Shown: positions 1 through 9,630 of the stretch, one piece after another | How the letters are laid out: every line of letters starts with the position of its first letter | How positions within the stretch are numbered: position 1 is the stretch's first letter | From: Chara braunii | Taxonomy: Eukaryota; Streptophyta; Charophyceae; Charales; Characeae | Assembly (NCBI GenBank): GCA_003427395.1 | Contig: BFEA01000112.1 | Span: 2,036,120-2,065,244, forward strand | Direction: 5' to 3' | Length of the DNA: 29,125 nucleotides | The notes under the pieces: generated by a model | Databases searched by the model: none | The model's input: the letters and a program-made list of their open reading frames with translations, nothing else | What the model was told of the DNA's origin: nothing | Translations under genes and position numbers: made by a program

Positions 1-606
1 AGGAGCATTTGTCCCCCCCCCCCTTAAAAAAAAAGGTGCAATTTTTTGCACCTCTCTACAAGCGCGTCCGCATTATGCTGTTGAATTCAACCCTCTTTCC
101 AAGCTGAACCCACCAAACGTCAGAAAGACAACAGGGGAAAAAAATCATTTCGTCGTTTTTCGACCCAGATTTTAACACAACACATGTGGACAACAAAAAA
201 TGTCGCGGCAACCGTGACGTTTGTTGGGCCCACGATCTTGAGTCGTTTTTCCTTGCCTGCGTGGCAGCTCACTGTGCCCAGCGACCGGGTGTCAAGTCCC
301 ATATTCTTCTCTCAATTTCAACTTTCACCATTTACCTATCGCTACTCTTAAGCCTATACCCCTGCGAGCATAGCTACCTCTCATGTTGCCCCCCACCCTA
401 ATCGGTGGTGGCCAGGGAGTAGGGTGGGGTCGCCGGTAGGGGGGCATCTAACGCAAAGACCGAGCATTTTACCAGTAGTTGCGCCTCCCATCCACTTTCC
501 CCACCGCTCATCAAGGAGCAGTAGAGGCTATTGCTAACACTCTCCCACACACCACACACATCCCACTCATGCGCAGACTGAGACCCGTGTTGGTCATAGC
601 TCCTAC
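1..606. other. Gene-free left end with small inverted repeats
   Basis: No gene is recognised. An 11-C run lies at 13-23. GGTGCA at 35-40 pairs with TGCACC at 47-52 over a six-base loop. CCCCACCCT at 391-399 is the exact reverse complement of AGGGTGGGG at 421-429. A further GCCCCCC/GGGGGGC pair (388-394 and 438-444) competes with that stem. The short open frames here overlap on both strands and have no recognisable domain. Confidence 0.5.
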
Positions 607-757
607 TATATTTTTTTGATTAGTGGTATTCAACGAACTATCACAGTCGATTAGCACCAAATCGGTCGCTTACTGTCATAAGGCTCGAGACCACAACCTC
701 CCAAATGCTACTTGCATGCCTAACCAACTGAGCTAGGCGGTTGGATGGTTGAGTTTA
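607..757 (-). mobile_element. tRNA-derived SINE-like element
   Basis: Read on the minus strand, the segment has a pol III A box (TAGCTCAGTTGGTTAGG, complement of 719-735) and a B-box-like GGTCTCGAGCC (complement of 682-692). About 75 bases of unrelated body follow, then an A-rich end (AATCAAAAAAATATAG). A-to-B-box spacing is tRNA-like, but the arms do not fold as an intact tRNA and the tail is retroposon-like. A decayed tRNA pseudogene is the alternative. Target-site duplications were not resolved, so the ends are approximate. Confidence 0.6.
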
Positions 758-2898
758 ACTATCTCAACGACGATACTGCAAACTGAAATTCAAAATAACG
801 AATTACTGAAATATATGCCCAGTCATGGACTGTTTCAAGTTAAAGACAAATCCAAGCTCAAATCCATAAGCCTATCTCAAGGATGTTGTTTTTTTTTCCC
901 CAAAATTTAAATTTTATTGAAAATATCATAATCGAGACCGAGGACCGCGCATTACGCACAAAAAGGTTATTGGAAGCACTATCCAACTTTATCAAACCTA
1001 GCTTACATATTATCATTTGCAGGTTTTTGTTTCGAGTAACTTCTACAACTTATGGAGAGAGTTTTTTCATAAGTCAATCTTTCAATGCAGATAAATAGGG
1101 TTGGGTGTTGACTGCGAGGCTCATTGGTTGTTTGCAAGTGCCTTCACCTTATAGTCTTTGTGTTAAACTTAAAGACTGACAATTTGTAGGTGAGATCTCA
1201 CATTGGAAATCATAACTTATAGCTGCATAACAAAAATCGGCAGGGAAAAGGGGCGCGCTCAACCTATCGTACAAGCTTATAACACCTATGTAAAAATTCA
1301 GACAAAAACCCAATTATTTTAGAGTGGTAACAATGTAGGCCTAATTAACTTTTTCATACGTTTTTTTTCAAGTTTAGCAAAAAAACGACTACATTTTGAT
1401 TACCCTGTAGAATAAGCTATAGTGATTCCAATGCAGCGATAATATTATTTAAAATTAACCTTCCTTGCACGAAGGTGGCCCAATCTCTAGTCATCAGACC
1501 CACTAGGAGGTAAACTGCCAATCTTCTTACAAATGTTTTTAAGTTAGTCAGAATCTTATAGGAAACGTTTAGTAATGAAAGCGATCGTCAACTCTTAATA
1601 GGGGCTTTCTTACATTTTTTATACAACACTGAAATAATAGCATACGATATCTACGAACTGATGAGGTGGTCATGTAGTACCTCGTTGCATATGGCAAGTA
1701 AGTGCATAGACAAAACTTTATAACATTAAATATATAATTTAATAGGGAGTTTTATATGTCCGGTATTTTTCCTTTTGTCATTGTCAATGCTATATTTTTT
1801 CTCCTTCTATCAGTGCACTCAGTTTTAGTATGTTTGCCCCACTGATTATGACAGTTAAGTTCGACCAATATATATAATTATGAGTCAAATACTTGTCGTT
1901 TTTTTTTTAAACACCTCTCACTGTTGGGAAACGAGAAAACTGTCCGTTTTCTTATGCTCCAAACAAATCGGGGTAGGGTCTGATAACGGTCGTCGTTGAT
2001 GAATCTTAAATCTCATCAACTGTCATCATTTCGTTTCATACCGATATGGAAAAAAATAGCGGTACTTTAAGAAAACCGAGGTTCCTTTTATGATAGGGAG
2101 TAACATTTCGTTTTTTTTCTCACCAACGACTCAGAAGGAGTGCACGTTATACTCACGAGACACTCCTCCCCATTATGATTGGTAGGTTCGAGTGAAAAAC
2201 AACGATTACGTTCCATGGAAAGGATGTATAAAACCTCATCCCTACCAAAGTTAGTCTGACTAAGTTATTGCGATTAGATATCCCCTTTGTTTTTCTTTTA
2301 CGAAAAGGAAATTGAGACTTATTCCCACCCCCTGAATAAACCAAGCGGTACACCCACTCCATGATGTCAGTAATATTGTCATAGGATTCTAATCTCATAA
2401 GGGATTGATCATACAGGTTGAGTTGCGGACAAAAAATCAGGGCCACCAAACCGGGGGCATTCGTTGACCTCTGCAAATGGACCTTTACCAAATGCAGGTT
2501 CAGTTCGAAGCCAGATTAACCACATGAATGAAGTATTCATTATGCCCTAATCGAGCTTTTCTTATTAAGTTTGTGGTGTGTATTGCTCGCACGCCCATTT
2601 GGCAAACACATTTAAGTTTATTGCACTTTTCTTCAGTCTACCAGCATTATGTAGCCAAAACTTGTTTGATATCTTCTCATACCTACTCTTGAGATACTTT
2701 GTTGATTCAAGAAGTCCGACAATACGTAAATGTGTTGTCACACACTAGCAACATGAGTGCTTTTGTGTGGCAGTTGGGACCCTTTTTATAGTGGTTGAGG
2801 AGTGTTGGTAGTCACTCCAGTCCCCAGGCAAATTCACTGGTTCACCGTGAGCCCAAGATCAAAGACCGACAGTGGTCGCACCATAGCCACAACCTTAG
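758..2898. other. AT-rich spacer, no gene recognised
   Basis: About 2.1 kb of AT-rich sequence with frequent short T and A runs. The best open frame is minus 2153-2491 (112 codons). It has no recognisable domain and no sign of splice-linked partners. I see no repeat copies elsewhere in the window for this stretch. Confidence 0.5.
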
Positions 2899-2942
2899 TA
2901 GGGCAGTTTCTTTAACTGCCCTATTTTTATTTTTATTTTATT
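2899..2942 (+). other. Perfect 10-bp hairpin followed by T-rich tract
   Basis: TAGGGCAGTT at 2899-2908 and AACTGCCCTA at 2914-2923 form a perfect 10-bp stem around a 5-base TCTTT loop. An uneven T-rich run follows immediately. The layout resembles an intrinsic terminator, but the context is eukaryotic and no transcription unit is seen upstream. A relic of a palindromic insertion or a chance inverted repeat is more likely. Confidence 0.55.
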
Positions 2943-2996
2943 TTCCTCATCTATCTCAATTTTTCACGAGGTAGCTGAGTTTTTGTCATTTTTAAA

Positions 2997-2998
<2 letters not shown>

Positions 2999-3029
<31 letters not shown>
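2999..3029. repeat. Poly-T tract, 31 bases
   Basis: Thirty-one uninterrupted T. It could be the tail of a minus-strand retroposon, but no SINE boxes are visible next to it on the expected side. The exact length is unreliable in any sequencing-based assembly. Confidence 0.9.
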
Positions 3030-3152
3030 CTGATAAGGGGCTTAAAAGTTACAACCCCTTATAGTTTGATGTATCTAGCCTTTTTTTCTCGGGGTGGATA
3101 CGTCGAGGGAAAGACTGTACTTAACCTTTTCTTCTATGTGACCTTTAGTTTT

Positions 3153-3291
3153 CAGGCTCCCTCTAAAAATGGGAGTCTGACAATTACCTCTAGCAATTTT
3201 TGTCAAAGGTTACACCTTGCTCCCCTTGAAAATGGGGAAGACAGTTGTTAGGCTGGGAGAGGTAGGAAAAAACTCGTGAAAACTCACGAGT
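3153..3291. repeat. Two strong short hairpins
   Basis: CAGGCTCCC (3153-3161) pairs with GGGAGTCTG (3171-3179) with one G-T wobble. Then ACTCGTGA (3272-3279) pairs perfectly with TCACGAGT (3284-3291) over an AAAC loop. The second is followed by TTCAAATCCCG, which looks like a pol III B box, so it may be a decayed tRNA-like head. No A box is convincing upstream. Confidence 0.4.
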
Positions 3292-3520
3292 TCAAATCCC
3301 GATAGGCTAAAAGCGGGGTGCAAAACATATCCCGACTTTAACGATTTTTAAATACAAACCCGCATGATAAAAAAATCTTAACAATTTACACATGTGGCGT
3401 ATGTGTCCAACTACTCATAAAAAAAAAATAAAGGCCGAAAAAAGTCATTCATACCACCAAAAAGATTTTGTCGCATACTACAAAAAACAAGTTTTTTCAA
3501 AATCTTGATAAAATTTTCTC

Positions 3521-3522
<2 letters not shown>

Positions 3523-3554
<32 letters not shown>

Positions 3555-3581
3555 CCAATTTTTTTTTTTTTTTTTTTTTTT
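3523..3581. repeat. Poly-A(30) / poly-T(23) inverted homopolymers
   Basis: Thirty A (3523-3552), then CCCCAA, then twenty-three T (3559-3581). The two tracts are complementary and could fold into a stem of more than 20 bp. Tail-to-tail retroposon insertions could produce this. So could an assembly join across homopolymers. Confidence 0.85.
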
Positions 3582-5405
3582 CATTAGCCTAACGACGACT
3601 TTTGGAATTTCGTGCCTCCAAGGCACAATAATAAACTGTTGAAATGCAGACCAGATTTCAAATCCAAATGAATTCAGGGTGCGAAAGCGTTAAGTGCAGC
3701 CTTACGAAAAATGACTCCTACCACCCTACTCACCAAATGTGCAAGATGGAAATGGATCTTTCCCTTACCCATGAGAAAATGTAGCGTCTTGTTAAGCCGT
3801 GAGGTTGCTTTTTTTATAAATGGTGGGGGACAAAACTCAGAAAAAAAAAAAAAATCAGAAAAAAAACAATAACGAAAACAATCATTCATTAAAAAATTAT
3901 GTCTAACGTTTATGAAAACGGACGTCTGGCCTATCGGTTGGGAGTTACAGTTCCCAACCTTTTGCAAGTGCGTCATACGACGCTCTTGTCTTAGTTTTTT
4001 TTTTTTTTTTCCCTTCGACTGTTGGCGTATGCCAACGGCTCCCCCGTTTACCCCTACTCATGACCCAACCACCGTGACAAATCTGCAGAAAGCAGACTCA
4101 GGTTTGATTCCCCGTGGAATCGAATTGAGTAAAAAAAAAAAAAAAAAGCTTTAAACCATTCTTGATTTATGTGTCCCATCCTTGCGTGGGGGCCATGCTA
4201 ATTCGCAGCGCGGATAATTTTGGTTGTGCGATCTCTCAATCGCGCACTCGAAATCGACCTCACCAGGCATGCAACTCCCCATATGGCTGCTCCAAAATGG
4301 AGTTAGCCCAGGCAGGGCCGTCTTCGAATTCGATCCCTGTATTCGTTGGGTGGCAATTCAATGCAGTACCCCTACTGGAATAGCTCTTGCTACAAAAGTA
4401 GCAGGAGCAACTCTACTATTTGAAAAATTTGTATCTAGCCTGTGATCCGACAGCCTACACCACTGAACCGGTTGGCTGCCACACCCTTGGATCAGACGAG
4501 TATCCTCCTTGATGGGGTAAAATGCAGATCCTTTATCACCTGAGTGTGGGCTCAACCCCTCGCCATGGACAATGTTATAGTTTTTTACGCTACGACGTAC
4601 ACTTGATACGCCCATTCTTTAAAGTCATTTTGACCCCGAATTGCGCGGGTGTTAAACCGCACGACACAATTTTAATAAGTATAGAGTTAGTATTTCAACC
4701 GGTCATATGCCTTTGCGGCCTCGCCAAACATGAGGCCTGGTCAGTCATACCACCGAATCCTCGTCATCGCCCTCGCAGACCGCATACGTCAAAACTTCAT
4801 GTGAAAACCTTATCCTCTCGATCGTCGGTTAGATCTGAATAAACTTTGGCAAAACCTCATTCTCATCAATTCTGATCATTCAAACAAAATCTTATCAAGA
4901 GTTGGACAATGTTTAACATTGAAAATCCCGAGCAGATGCTCTTATAAAGGTTTCTACTCCGACAGCGGACGATAATGTAAGATCATTTGGAACTATTTTG
5001 GGACCAGTTGGAACCAACTTTGGACTCATGATTCTTTGAACACAGGCGGTTTGTTAATCCTACTAATTGAATTATCTTTCGTGGGAAGTTGAGATTGGAG
5101 GTGGTTTGAACGTGCGGTTTGATTTGGGACAGTCCTTGGAGGCTGAGGTGCAGTTGGGACTTCATTTGGGATTGTCTGGGACATTGGAACCACATGGGGC
5201 ATACTCTTGAGAGCACCCTCTTTTAGGGTTATCTCGTTTAAATCCTTCGGTGGACCCAAACTTGGCCTGTTCGGGTCCAAGGGAAAAGATGTGGACCGTC
5301 ATTTAATTGGAAGGCCACAACAGGTGAAATTATGGACTACGCATTTTGAATTTCGATGACATTATTTTCTATTGGAATATTATTTGGTTTTCTTGAGTGA
5401 AACTA
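3582..5405. other. No gene recognised; homopolymer-rich spacer
   Basis: Poly-A and poly-T stretches recur near 3841-3865, 3996-4010 and 4131-4147. A weak minus-strand tRNA-like A-box sequence (GGTTCAGTGGTGTAGG, complement of about 4456-4471) has no B box at normal spacing. The proline-, serine- and asparagine-rich open frame on minus 5026-5280 (84 codons) overlaps a second one on the same strand (4983-5216). Both arise from a quasi-repetitive stretch rich in TTGGGA-like words, so I do not call a gene. Confidence 0.45.
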
Positions 5406-5431
5406 AAACCACTAGTACCTTTGTCGGTTCG
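5406..5431 (-). repeat. Inverted fragment of the 189-bp repeat
   Basis: The reverse complement of this segment contains ACAAAGGTACTAGTGGTTT, which occurs identically in both units of the adjacent tandem repeat (5566-5584 and 5756-5774). The neighbouring CGAACCG-like bases also match approximately. It lies in opposite orientation just upstream of the array. Confidence 0.7.
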
Positions 5432-5445
5432 AAAATACTGGGTCT

Positions 5446-5827
5446 CCAACCTTTTAAGAAGCCGAAACGAAAGACGGTCGCCTATCAGATTTATCAACGA
5501 CAGTCGTTGCCGGACCCGACCTCATGAAAGTTCGGAGGTAGACCAAAACTTGCCGAAACCGGACGACAAAGGTACTAGTGGTTTAACTCAAGGTCATCTG
5601 AAAAACTCAAAAATTTATTCACACCGGTGTGCACCCAACCTTTTAAGAAGCCGAAATGAAAAGACGGTCGCCTATCAGATTTATCAACGACAGTCGTTGT
5701 CGGACCCGACCTCATGAAAGTTCGGAGGTAGACCAAAACTTGTCGAAACCGAACGACAAAGGTACTAGTGGTTTAACTCAAGGTCAGTTGAAAAACTCAA
5801 AAAAAATTTCACACTTGTGTGCACCCA
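5446..5827 (+). repeat. 189-bp tandem direct repeat, two units
   Basis: Unit 1 is 5446-5634 and unit 2 is about 5635-5827. They start with CCAACCTTTTAAGAAGCCGA and differ by only a few substitutions and small indels, so the duplication is young compared with the surrounding repeats. Each unit holds a perfect 7-bp palindrome (CAACGAC-A-GTCGTTG, 5495-5509 in unit 1). The 102-106-codon plus-strand frames here are a by-product of the duplication and have no coding signature I recognise. Confidence 0.9.
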
Positions 5828-6344
5828 CACTTTGCTCGACCCTATTATGTTTGAATGTTAATAGGAAAAAGAAGAGAAAGATAATGAAAGTTCATATGCA
5901 TAACTTTCACTCAAGGTCGCCTCCCATTTTTCTATTTCGTCCAAGTCACTTTTGCGAGAGATAAAAAGATAAATGAATAGACAATTCCACGTAGAGTCCG
6001 AAAACTCGCCTCTCTCTAGTAAAAAGCATCTAGGCGCAGGGGTTCACTGCATTAGAAGGACCAGGGAACTTGAATCCTCTAAACAGACATTGAAGTTTCT
6101 AGAAGTAGTTTCATGTCCCCCCATCCAAGTACCCAACACCCATGTGAAAGAGCTGAAAATAACATGAACATATGGACATCTGTTAACCTTTTTTGAGGTA
6201 TGTGGCTTATCGTGGACATTATTATTTTACTATGTATGTTTGCTTATCAATTACAGTCGATTGTGTCGGAGGTCATTACGTCTAACCATTGTAACAACTT
6301 TTTGAGTTATATATAAGAGACTATGATTAAATACGGGCTTCATG
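5828..6344. other. No gene or clear repeat recognised
   Basis: This is a transition from the 189-bp array to the degraded repeat block downstream. A 64-codon frame at 5973-6167 has no recognisable motif. Nothing else is supportable from sequence alone. Confidence 0.4.
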
Positions 6345-6822
6345 CTTGGTTGAGACCATCCTAGTCGACCAGTGTTCGTTATGTACCTAGGATATCAACG
6401 CCCTAGGAAATAGGCAATGTTCGGGTTCGGACGACGTTTTAACCATACGTGTCTATATTGGAGCGAAACGAGCAAACACCCTGAACTGATTTACCTCTAT
6501 AGTTGCATGTAAAAACTTTGTACGTGAGTCAGTAGCTCGGTAGGAGTACATCCCTCAGGGTGGTAACAACCCTCTAGAGAAAACAAGTTGTGCCGCATGG
6601 GAACCTATCCCCTTGTAGGGGATCGGGGGAGGTACAGTTGGCGCACTTGACCAGAGCAGCGAGGTGACAACGCAATCTCACCCGTCTCAATGAATCGCGG
6701 GATTACTTGCGCGTTAACTCCAAGTTATCTTCGATTTTTTTATTTTACTTCTGCATGAAATAACCGGGATGACTCCTGCCTTTGTAAAAAATGAGAAAGT
6801 CGATGCACTCGACAACGTGTTA
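6345..6822 (+). repeat. Degraded copy D of the LTR-like terminal block
   Basis: Collinear words are shared with 21515-21905 and 25910-26314. They are CTAGTCGACC, then TTGCATGTAAAAACTTT, GTAGCTCGGTAGGA, GGTGGTAACA, AAGTTGTGCC, the CCTATCC..GTAGGGG hairpin and GGCGCACTTG. The copy ends at GATGCACTCGACAACG, where the other copies end in GATGCGCTCGACAGCG or similar. It is non-coding and heavily diverged. It is probably a fragment of the same element family as the 18-26 kb repeats. Confidence 0.65.
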
Positions 6823-7129
6823 GACATGCGTGCATATTGTGATTTTTATTACGACAGCTAAAGGTTTGATGTTATAGGTATTTTGACAATGATAGGTGCG
6901 TCGAATACGTCCGCTTAGTATCATTGTTCCTTTGTTGTATTATCGTTGCTAGACCCGCTAGTTACTTATAAAATTGCTAGCACTATTGGAGTTGGTGTAG
7001 TGACTGTCACAATGTGCTTATACTGGGTGACATAATTCTTATAAAGAGGTATATGTGAATCTTTTTATTTATGCTTGCAAGCAGGGTTTGACCTGGAGAT
7101 CGAAAATTTTATTGTCTATCGAGATTTTT

Positions 7130-7364
7130 GGTGAACGAATGAGGGATGGTAGCTCGGTGAGGATACGACCACCTAGGGATGGTAACATCTCCCATGGGTG
7201 GATGTAAGTTGTACCTCGGATCCTATCCTGTCATAGGAGCCCGTGAGAGGTATAGATGGCGCACTTAGCCGGAACGACAATGTTCTTTGACGTCTTTTGC
7301 GTTCTTACTCCTGCGTGACGCGACCAGGAGAGTCTCCCAACTTAGACCGATGCCTTTGACAGCG
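7130..7364 (+). repeat. Degraded copy C of the LTR-like terminal block
   Basis: GGTAGCTCGGTGAGGATACG, GGGATGGTAACA, GGTGGATGTAAGTTGTACCT, CCTATCCTGTCATAGGAGC, GAGAGGTATAGATGGCGCAC, GCGTGACGCGACC and a terminal GACAGCGCC line up in order with copies A and B. The orientation is the same as the other three copies. Copies D and C lie about 300 bp apart, which suggests tandem or nested fragments of the same element. Confidence 0.7.
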
Positions 7365-7517
7365 CCCTCTACTGTAAGTGGAGCGAGAATGAGTGTTTTG
7401 CTGTTTTCTATAGTATGACAATCCTATATGAACTTTATCTGTTTGATAGAGTCTCGCATAGTGGAGTGATACCCATCATCATTGAACTGATCGACCCCAT
7501 GATAATTTATAATTATT

Positions 7518-7606
7518 TTTTTATGGTCAGCTGGTCGTTGCACTGGGGTTCGAACACGGGTCTATGTTTCAATAGTCAGGCTTACCCATTGAGCTAAGCC
7601 CATTGG
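7518..7606 (-). mobile_element. Short tRNA-derived SINE-like element
   Basis: On the minus strand there is an A box TAGCTCAATGGGTAAG (complement of 7581-7596) and a B box GTGTTCGAACCCC (complement of 7545-7557). Then comes a very short body ending in ATAAAAAAATAATTATAAATT. Spacing between the boxes is that of a tRNA gene, but the acceptor and T stems do not close and there is no anticodon arm I trust. Either a SINE or a retro-pseudo-tRNA fits. Confidence 0.6.
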
Positions 7607-7936
7607 TGAACATCTCATTTTTTAACATCGATGATCGTATTCTCGTGTGGTTGTATGGACATGAAACGAGGTGGTTTTAGGCCTAAAACACATTTTTTGG
7701 TGAGGTCCGTTTTGCCATACTACCTAACCAATTCTCATTATCAGAAAGTAGTCCGAATCCGTGCGGATTTCGCTTTGTGATGTCAAAAAGAAAAAAACAC
7801 GAACTCCCAGCCTGCAATTTGTCTATTTGGAATGAGTTTTTTGACACACACGAGTTTGGTGAGGTTTTCACTCGTCCACATTATTGGTCTGGACAAACAT
7901 TTTGTTATTTCCCTTTGTTTTTAGTGGGCCTGTCAA
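7607..7936. other. No gene recognised
   Basis: AT-rich spacer. A 62-codon minus-strand frame (7683-7871) shows no domain and overlaps no repeat. Nothing else is supportable. Confidence 0.4.
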
Positions 7937-7978
7937 TGTTCGCAGTCCGTTAGGGGTGCGTTTTATACCCTTGACTCA
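7937..7978 (+). repeat. TGTTCGCAGYCCGT hairpin motif, copy 1
   Basis: TGTTCGCAGTCCGTTAGGGG is followed by TGCGTTTTATACCCTTGA. It is one of four short copies (others near 8528, 8713 and 9501). The AGGG..CCCT arms can pair around a T-rich loop. Confidence 0.6.
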
Positions 7979-8352
7979 ATTTTTTATCGTTCGTTCTACC
8001 GATCGTATGTTAGGGTCCAAACGGTAGTTGGAAGGGTGCTGAATTTGTTGGGGGAGCAACTCATGGGGAACGGGCAGTTGTTGCCTATAGTGGACCGGTA
8101 GATGCCTGTAGGAGGCTGAGGAGGTCCCGATCCTTAAGTTGAACATTTCGAGATCGGAACGGCGTGGGTCCGTTTTTCTCAAATAGAAGGGCACTATGAA
8201 TAAATCGTGTACTCGTTGTATTCATACACACCATGTATCTTTGCTATTGTATTTGAATAAAATATATATATTTTTTTTTTCAAGGTCAGTGTTTGTTTTT
8301 GTGCTCCCCTCCACTAATATGTTTCATGTTGTAGGACTCTCTCCCTCTCTCT

Positions 8353-8425
8353 TACACACACACACACACACATACACACTCACTCACTTACTCTCACATA
8401 TACACGTGGACACACGCACACAGAC
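8353..8425. repeat. AC/CACT microsatellite cluster
   Basis: An uninterrupted AC run at 8354-8372 continues into impure CACT, ACAC and ACGCAC repeats. The cysteine- and valine-rich or histidine- and threonine-rich frames translated from it are low-complexity artefacts. Confidence 0.9.
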
Positions 8426-8527
8426 ACATTCTCTTTTTTTCCCAATAATTTCCGCTTCAACCCACTGGAGGAGGTGTTATGAGCATCCCAATATAATGGA
8501 TTTGCAACAGAATGTTGTTGTCTATTA

Positions 8528-8569
8528 GTTCGCAGCCCATCAGGGTTGCGTTTATGGCCTTGAAAACTT
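8528..8569 (+). repeat. TGTTCGCAGCCC hairpin motif, copy 2
   Basis: GTTCGCAGCCCATCAGGGTT is followed by GCGTTTATGGCCTTGA. It is collinear with copies 1, 3 and 4, and its pairing arms are weaker. Confidence 0.55.
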
Positions 8570-8593
8570 TCAATGTTCAACATTAGGGGCATT

Positions 8594-8630
8594 TTTGGTG
8601 GTGGTGGTGGTGGGGTGGGGGGGGGGGGTT
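8594..8630 (+). repeat. GGT/G-rich tract
   Basis: GGTGGTGGTGGTGGGG is followed by an eleven-G run. Several runs of three or more G within 40 bases give G-quadruplex potential on the plus strand. A similar G tract occurs at 9061-9086 and a weaker one at 27067-27092 within the composite SINE-like repeat. Confidence 0.7.
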
Positions 8631-8712
8631 GCACTGGGTCCAAACAGAATGGACATGGAAAGGGCCTAGGTCGAAACGTTGCTTGCTTAGGGGGCTGGGC
8701 ATGTCGTGTAAA

Positions 8713-8753
8713 TGTTCGCAGCCCGTCAGGGTTGCTTTTATGCCCCTGGAAGA
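8713..8753 (+). repeat. TGTTCGCAGCCCGT hairpin motif, copy 3
   Basis: TGTTCGCAGCCCGTCAGGGT is followed by TGCTTTTATGCCCCTGGA. CAGGG can pair with CCCTG. It lies about 185 bp after copy 2. Confidence 0.6.
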
Positions 8754-8845
8754 GGTTGGGGGAGGGGGGGGACGGTCACTGGCTTAATCGGAATGGAAAT
8801 GCGGAGGTCTCAGGTGGAAATGGCACTTGCCCTCACATTCAATTC

Positions 8846-9352
8846 CAATGCCTGTGGGCTAGCTCAGTTGACAAGGCACAAAAGTTACATTCGGGAGGTC
8901 GTGGGTTAAATCCCCATTCGCCTCATGTACGTGCCTGGGCAAGCTTGGTGTTCTACCATCTAGAGATAACCCGTTGCCCCCGAAACTAGCATTGGCAGGA
9001 CCTTGGTTGATGTTGTTGGTTGCTATGCAGCGACAATATTTGCCATTAGACATCGCATGTGGGGGTGGGGGGGGGGGTAGGGGGAGGTGCAGTGACTGGC
9101 CATTGCTCGACGCTAGCACCGCCGATTTCCCCCATCGGCAATGCCTGCCCAATAGTGATGAGGGACTGGTACAACCTTGCTCTTGCATCACTGTTGTGGT
9201 GCCTACCTAACCCCTGGGCTAGGGAGAGATCCGAGTTGGTTGGTGTTTCCCCGTACTATACATAGAGTAGCGAGAGGATGAGATAAATGAGTATTGGCAA
9301 GAAGATGAGATAGATGACAGAAAAATATAGCTTACTTAAAAAAAAAAAAAAA
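8846..9352 (+). mobile_element. Composite tRNA-headed retroposon with poly-A tail
   Basis: The head has an A box TAGCTCAGTTGACAAGG (8860-8876) and a B box GGGTTAAATCC (8903-8913). A body from 9015 (GTTGGTTGCTATGCAGC) recurs at 27021 and runs through a G-rich tract to GAGTAGCGAGAGGATGAGAT. The element ends in a 16-A tail (9337-9352). The head also recurs at 9353-9500 without this body, so the unit is composite: a tRNA-like head joined to another repeat. About 500 bp is long for a plant SINE. It is non-coding, and the overlapping short frames are shadows. Confidence 0.6.
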
Positions 9353-9500
9353 GTTTAACTCAGTTGGTAAGGCATAAAAGCTGCATTCACGAGGTCGTGG
9401 GTTCAATCCCTATTGTCCTCATGTACATGCTTGGGCAAGCTTGGTGTTTTACCAGCTAGAGATAATCCCTTGGCCCACCTAGCCAGCATTGGCATGAGCT
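9353..9500 (+). mobile_element. Second tRNA-derived SINE-like copy, inserted at a poly-A tail
   Basis: The copy begins directly after the 16-A tail of the preceding element. It carries TTAACTCAGTTGGTAAGG (A box, 9355-9372) and GGTTCAATCC (B box, 9400-9409). The following CTCATGTACATGCTTGGGCA, AAGCTTGGTGTT and TAGAGATAA match 8921-8966 closely. It stops where the TGTTCGCAG motif starts. Confidence 0.65.
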
Positions 9501-9542
9501 TGTTCGCAGCCCGTCAGGGGTGTGGTTTCCACCCCTGAGACA
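9501..9542 (+). repeat. TGTTCGCAGCCCGT hairpin motif, copy 4 (perfect stem)
   Basis: This is the best-formed copy. TCAGGGGTG (9514-9522) pairs perfectly with CACCCCTGA (9530-9538) over a seven-base loop. The invariant leader TGTTCGCAGCCCGT precedes it. In the other copies the two arms differ in sequence but remain partly complementary. Confidence 0.7.
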
Positions 9543-9604
9543 TTTCCCTCCTTGAGACATTTTTGTCGTCCTCTGTTATATCGGTCGTTGATTCGGGCTC
9601 GTTA

Positions 9605-9630
9605 CCAAATACCCTTACAAGGGTATTTGG
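9605..9630. repeat. Perfect 12-bp inverted repeat, copy 1
   Basis: CCAAATACCCTT, then AC, then AAGGGTATTTGG. The central part recurs at 13353-13375, where it is followed by a similar GCA..TTTTTTG context. The stem is too short to call a MITE and no flanking duplication was resolved. Confidence 0.85.

Noticed and set aside
719-735. Functional tRNA genes at the A-box/B-box pairs (607-757, 7518-7606, 8860-8913, 9355-9409, 14441-14494)
   Set aside because: Acceptor and T stems do not close and anticodon loops are irregular. Most are followed by SINE-like bodies or A-rich tails.
2153-2491. 112-codon minus frame as a gag-like remnant
   Set aside because: No zinc knuckle, no conserved gag words I can place, and no adjacent protease or reverse transcriptase.
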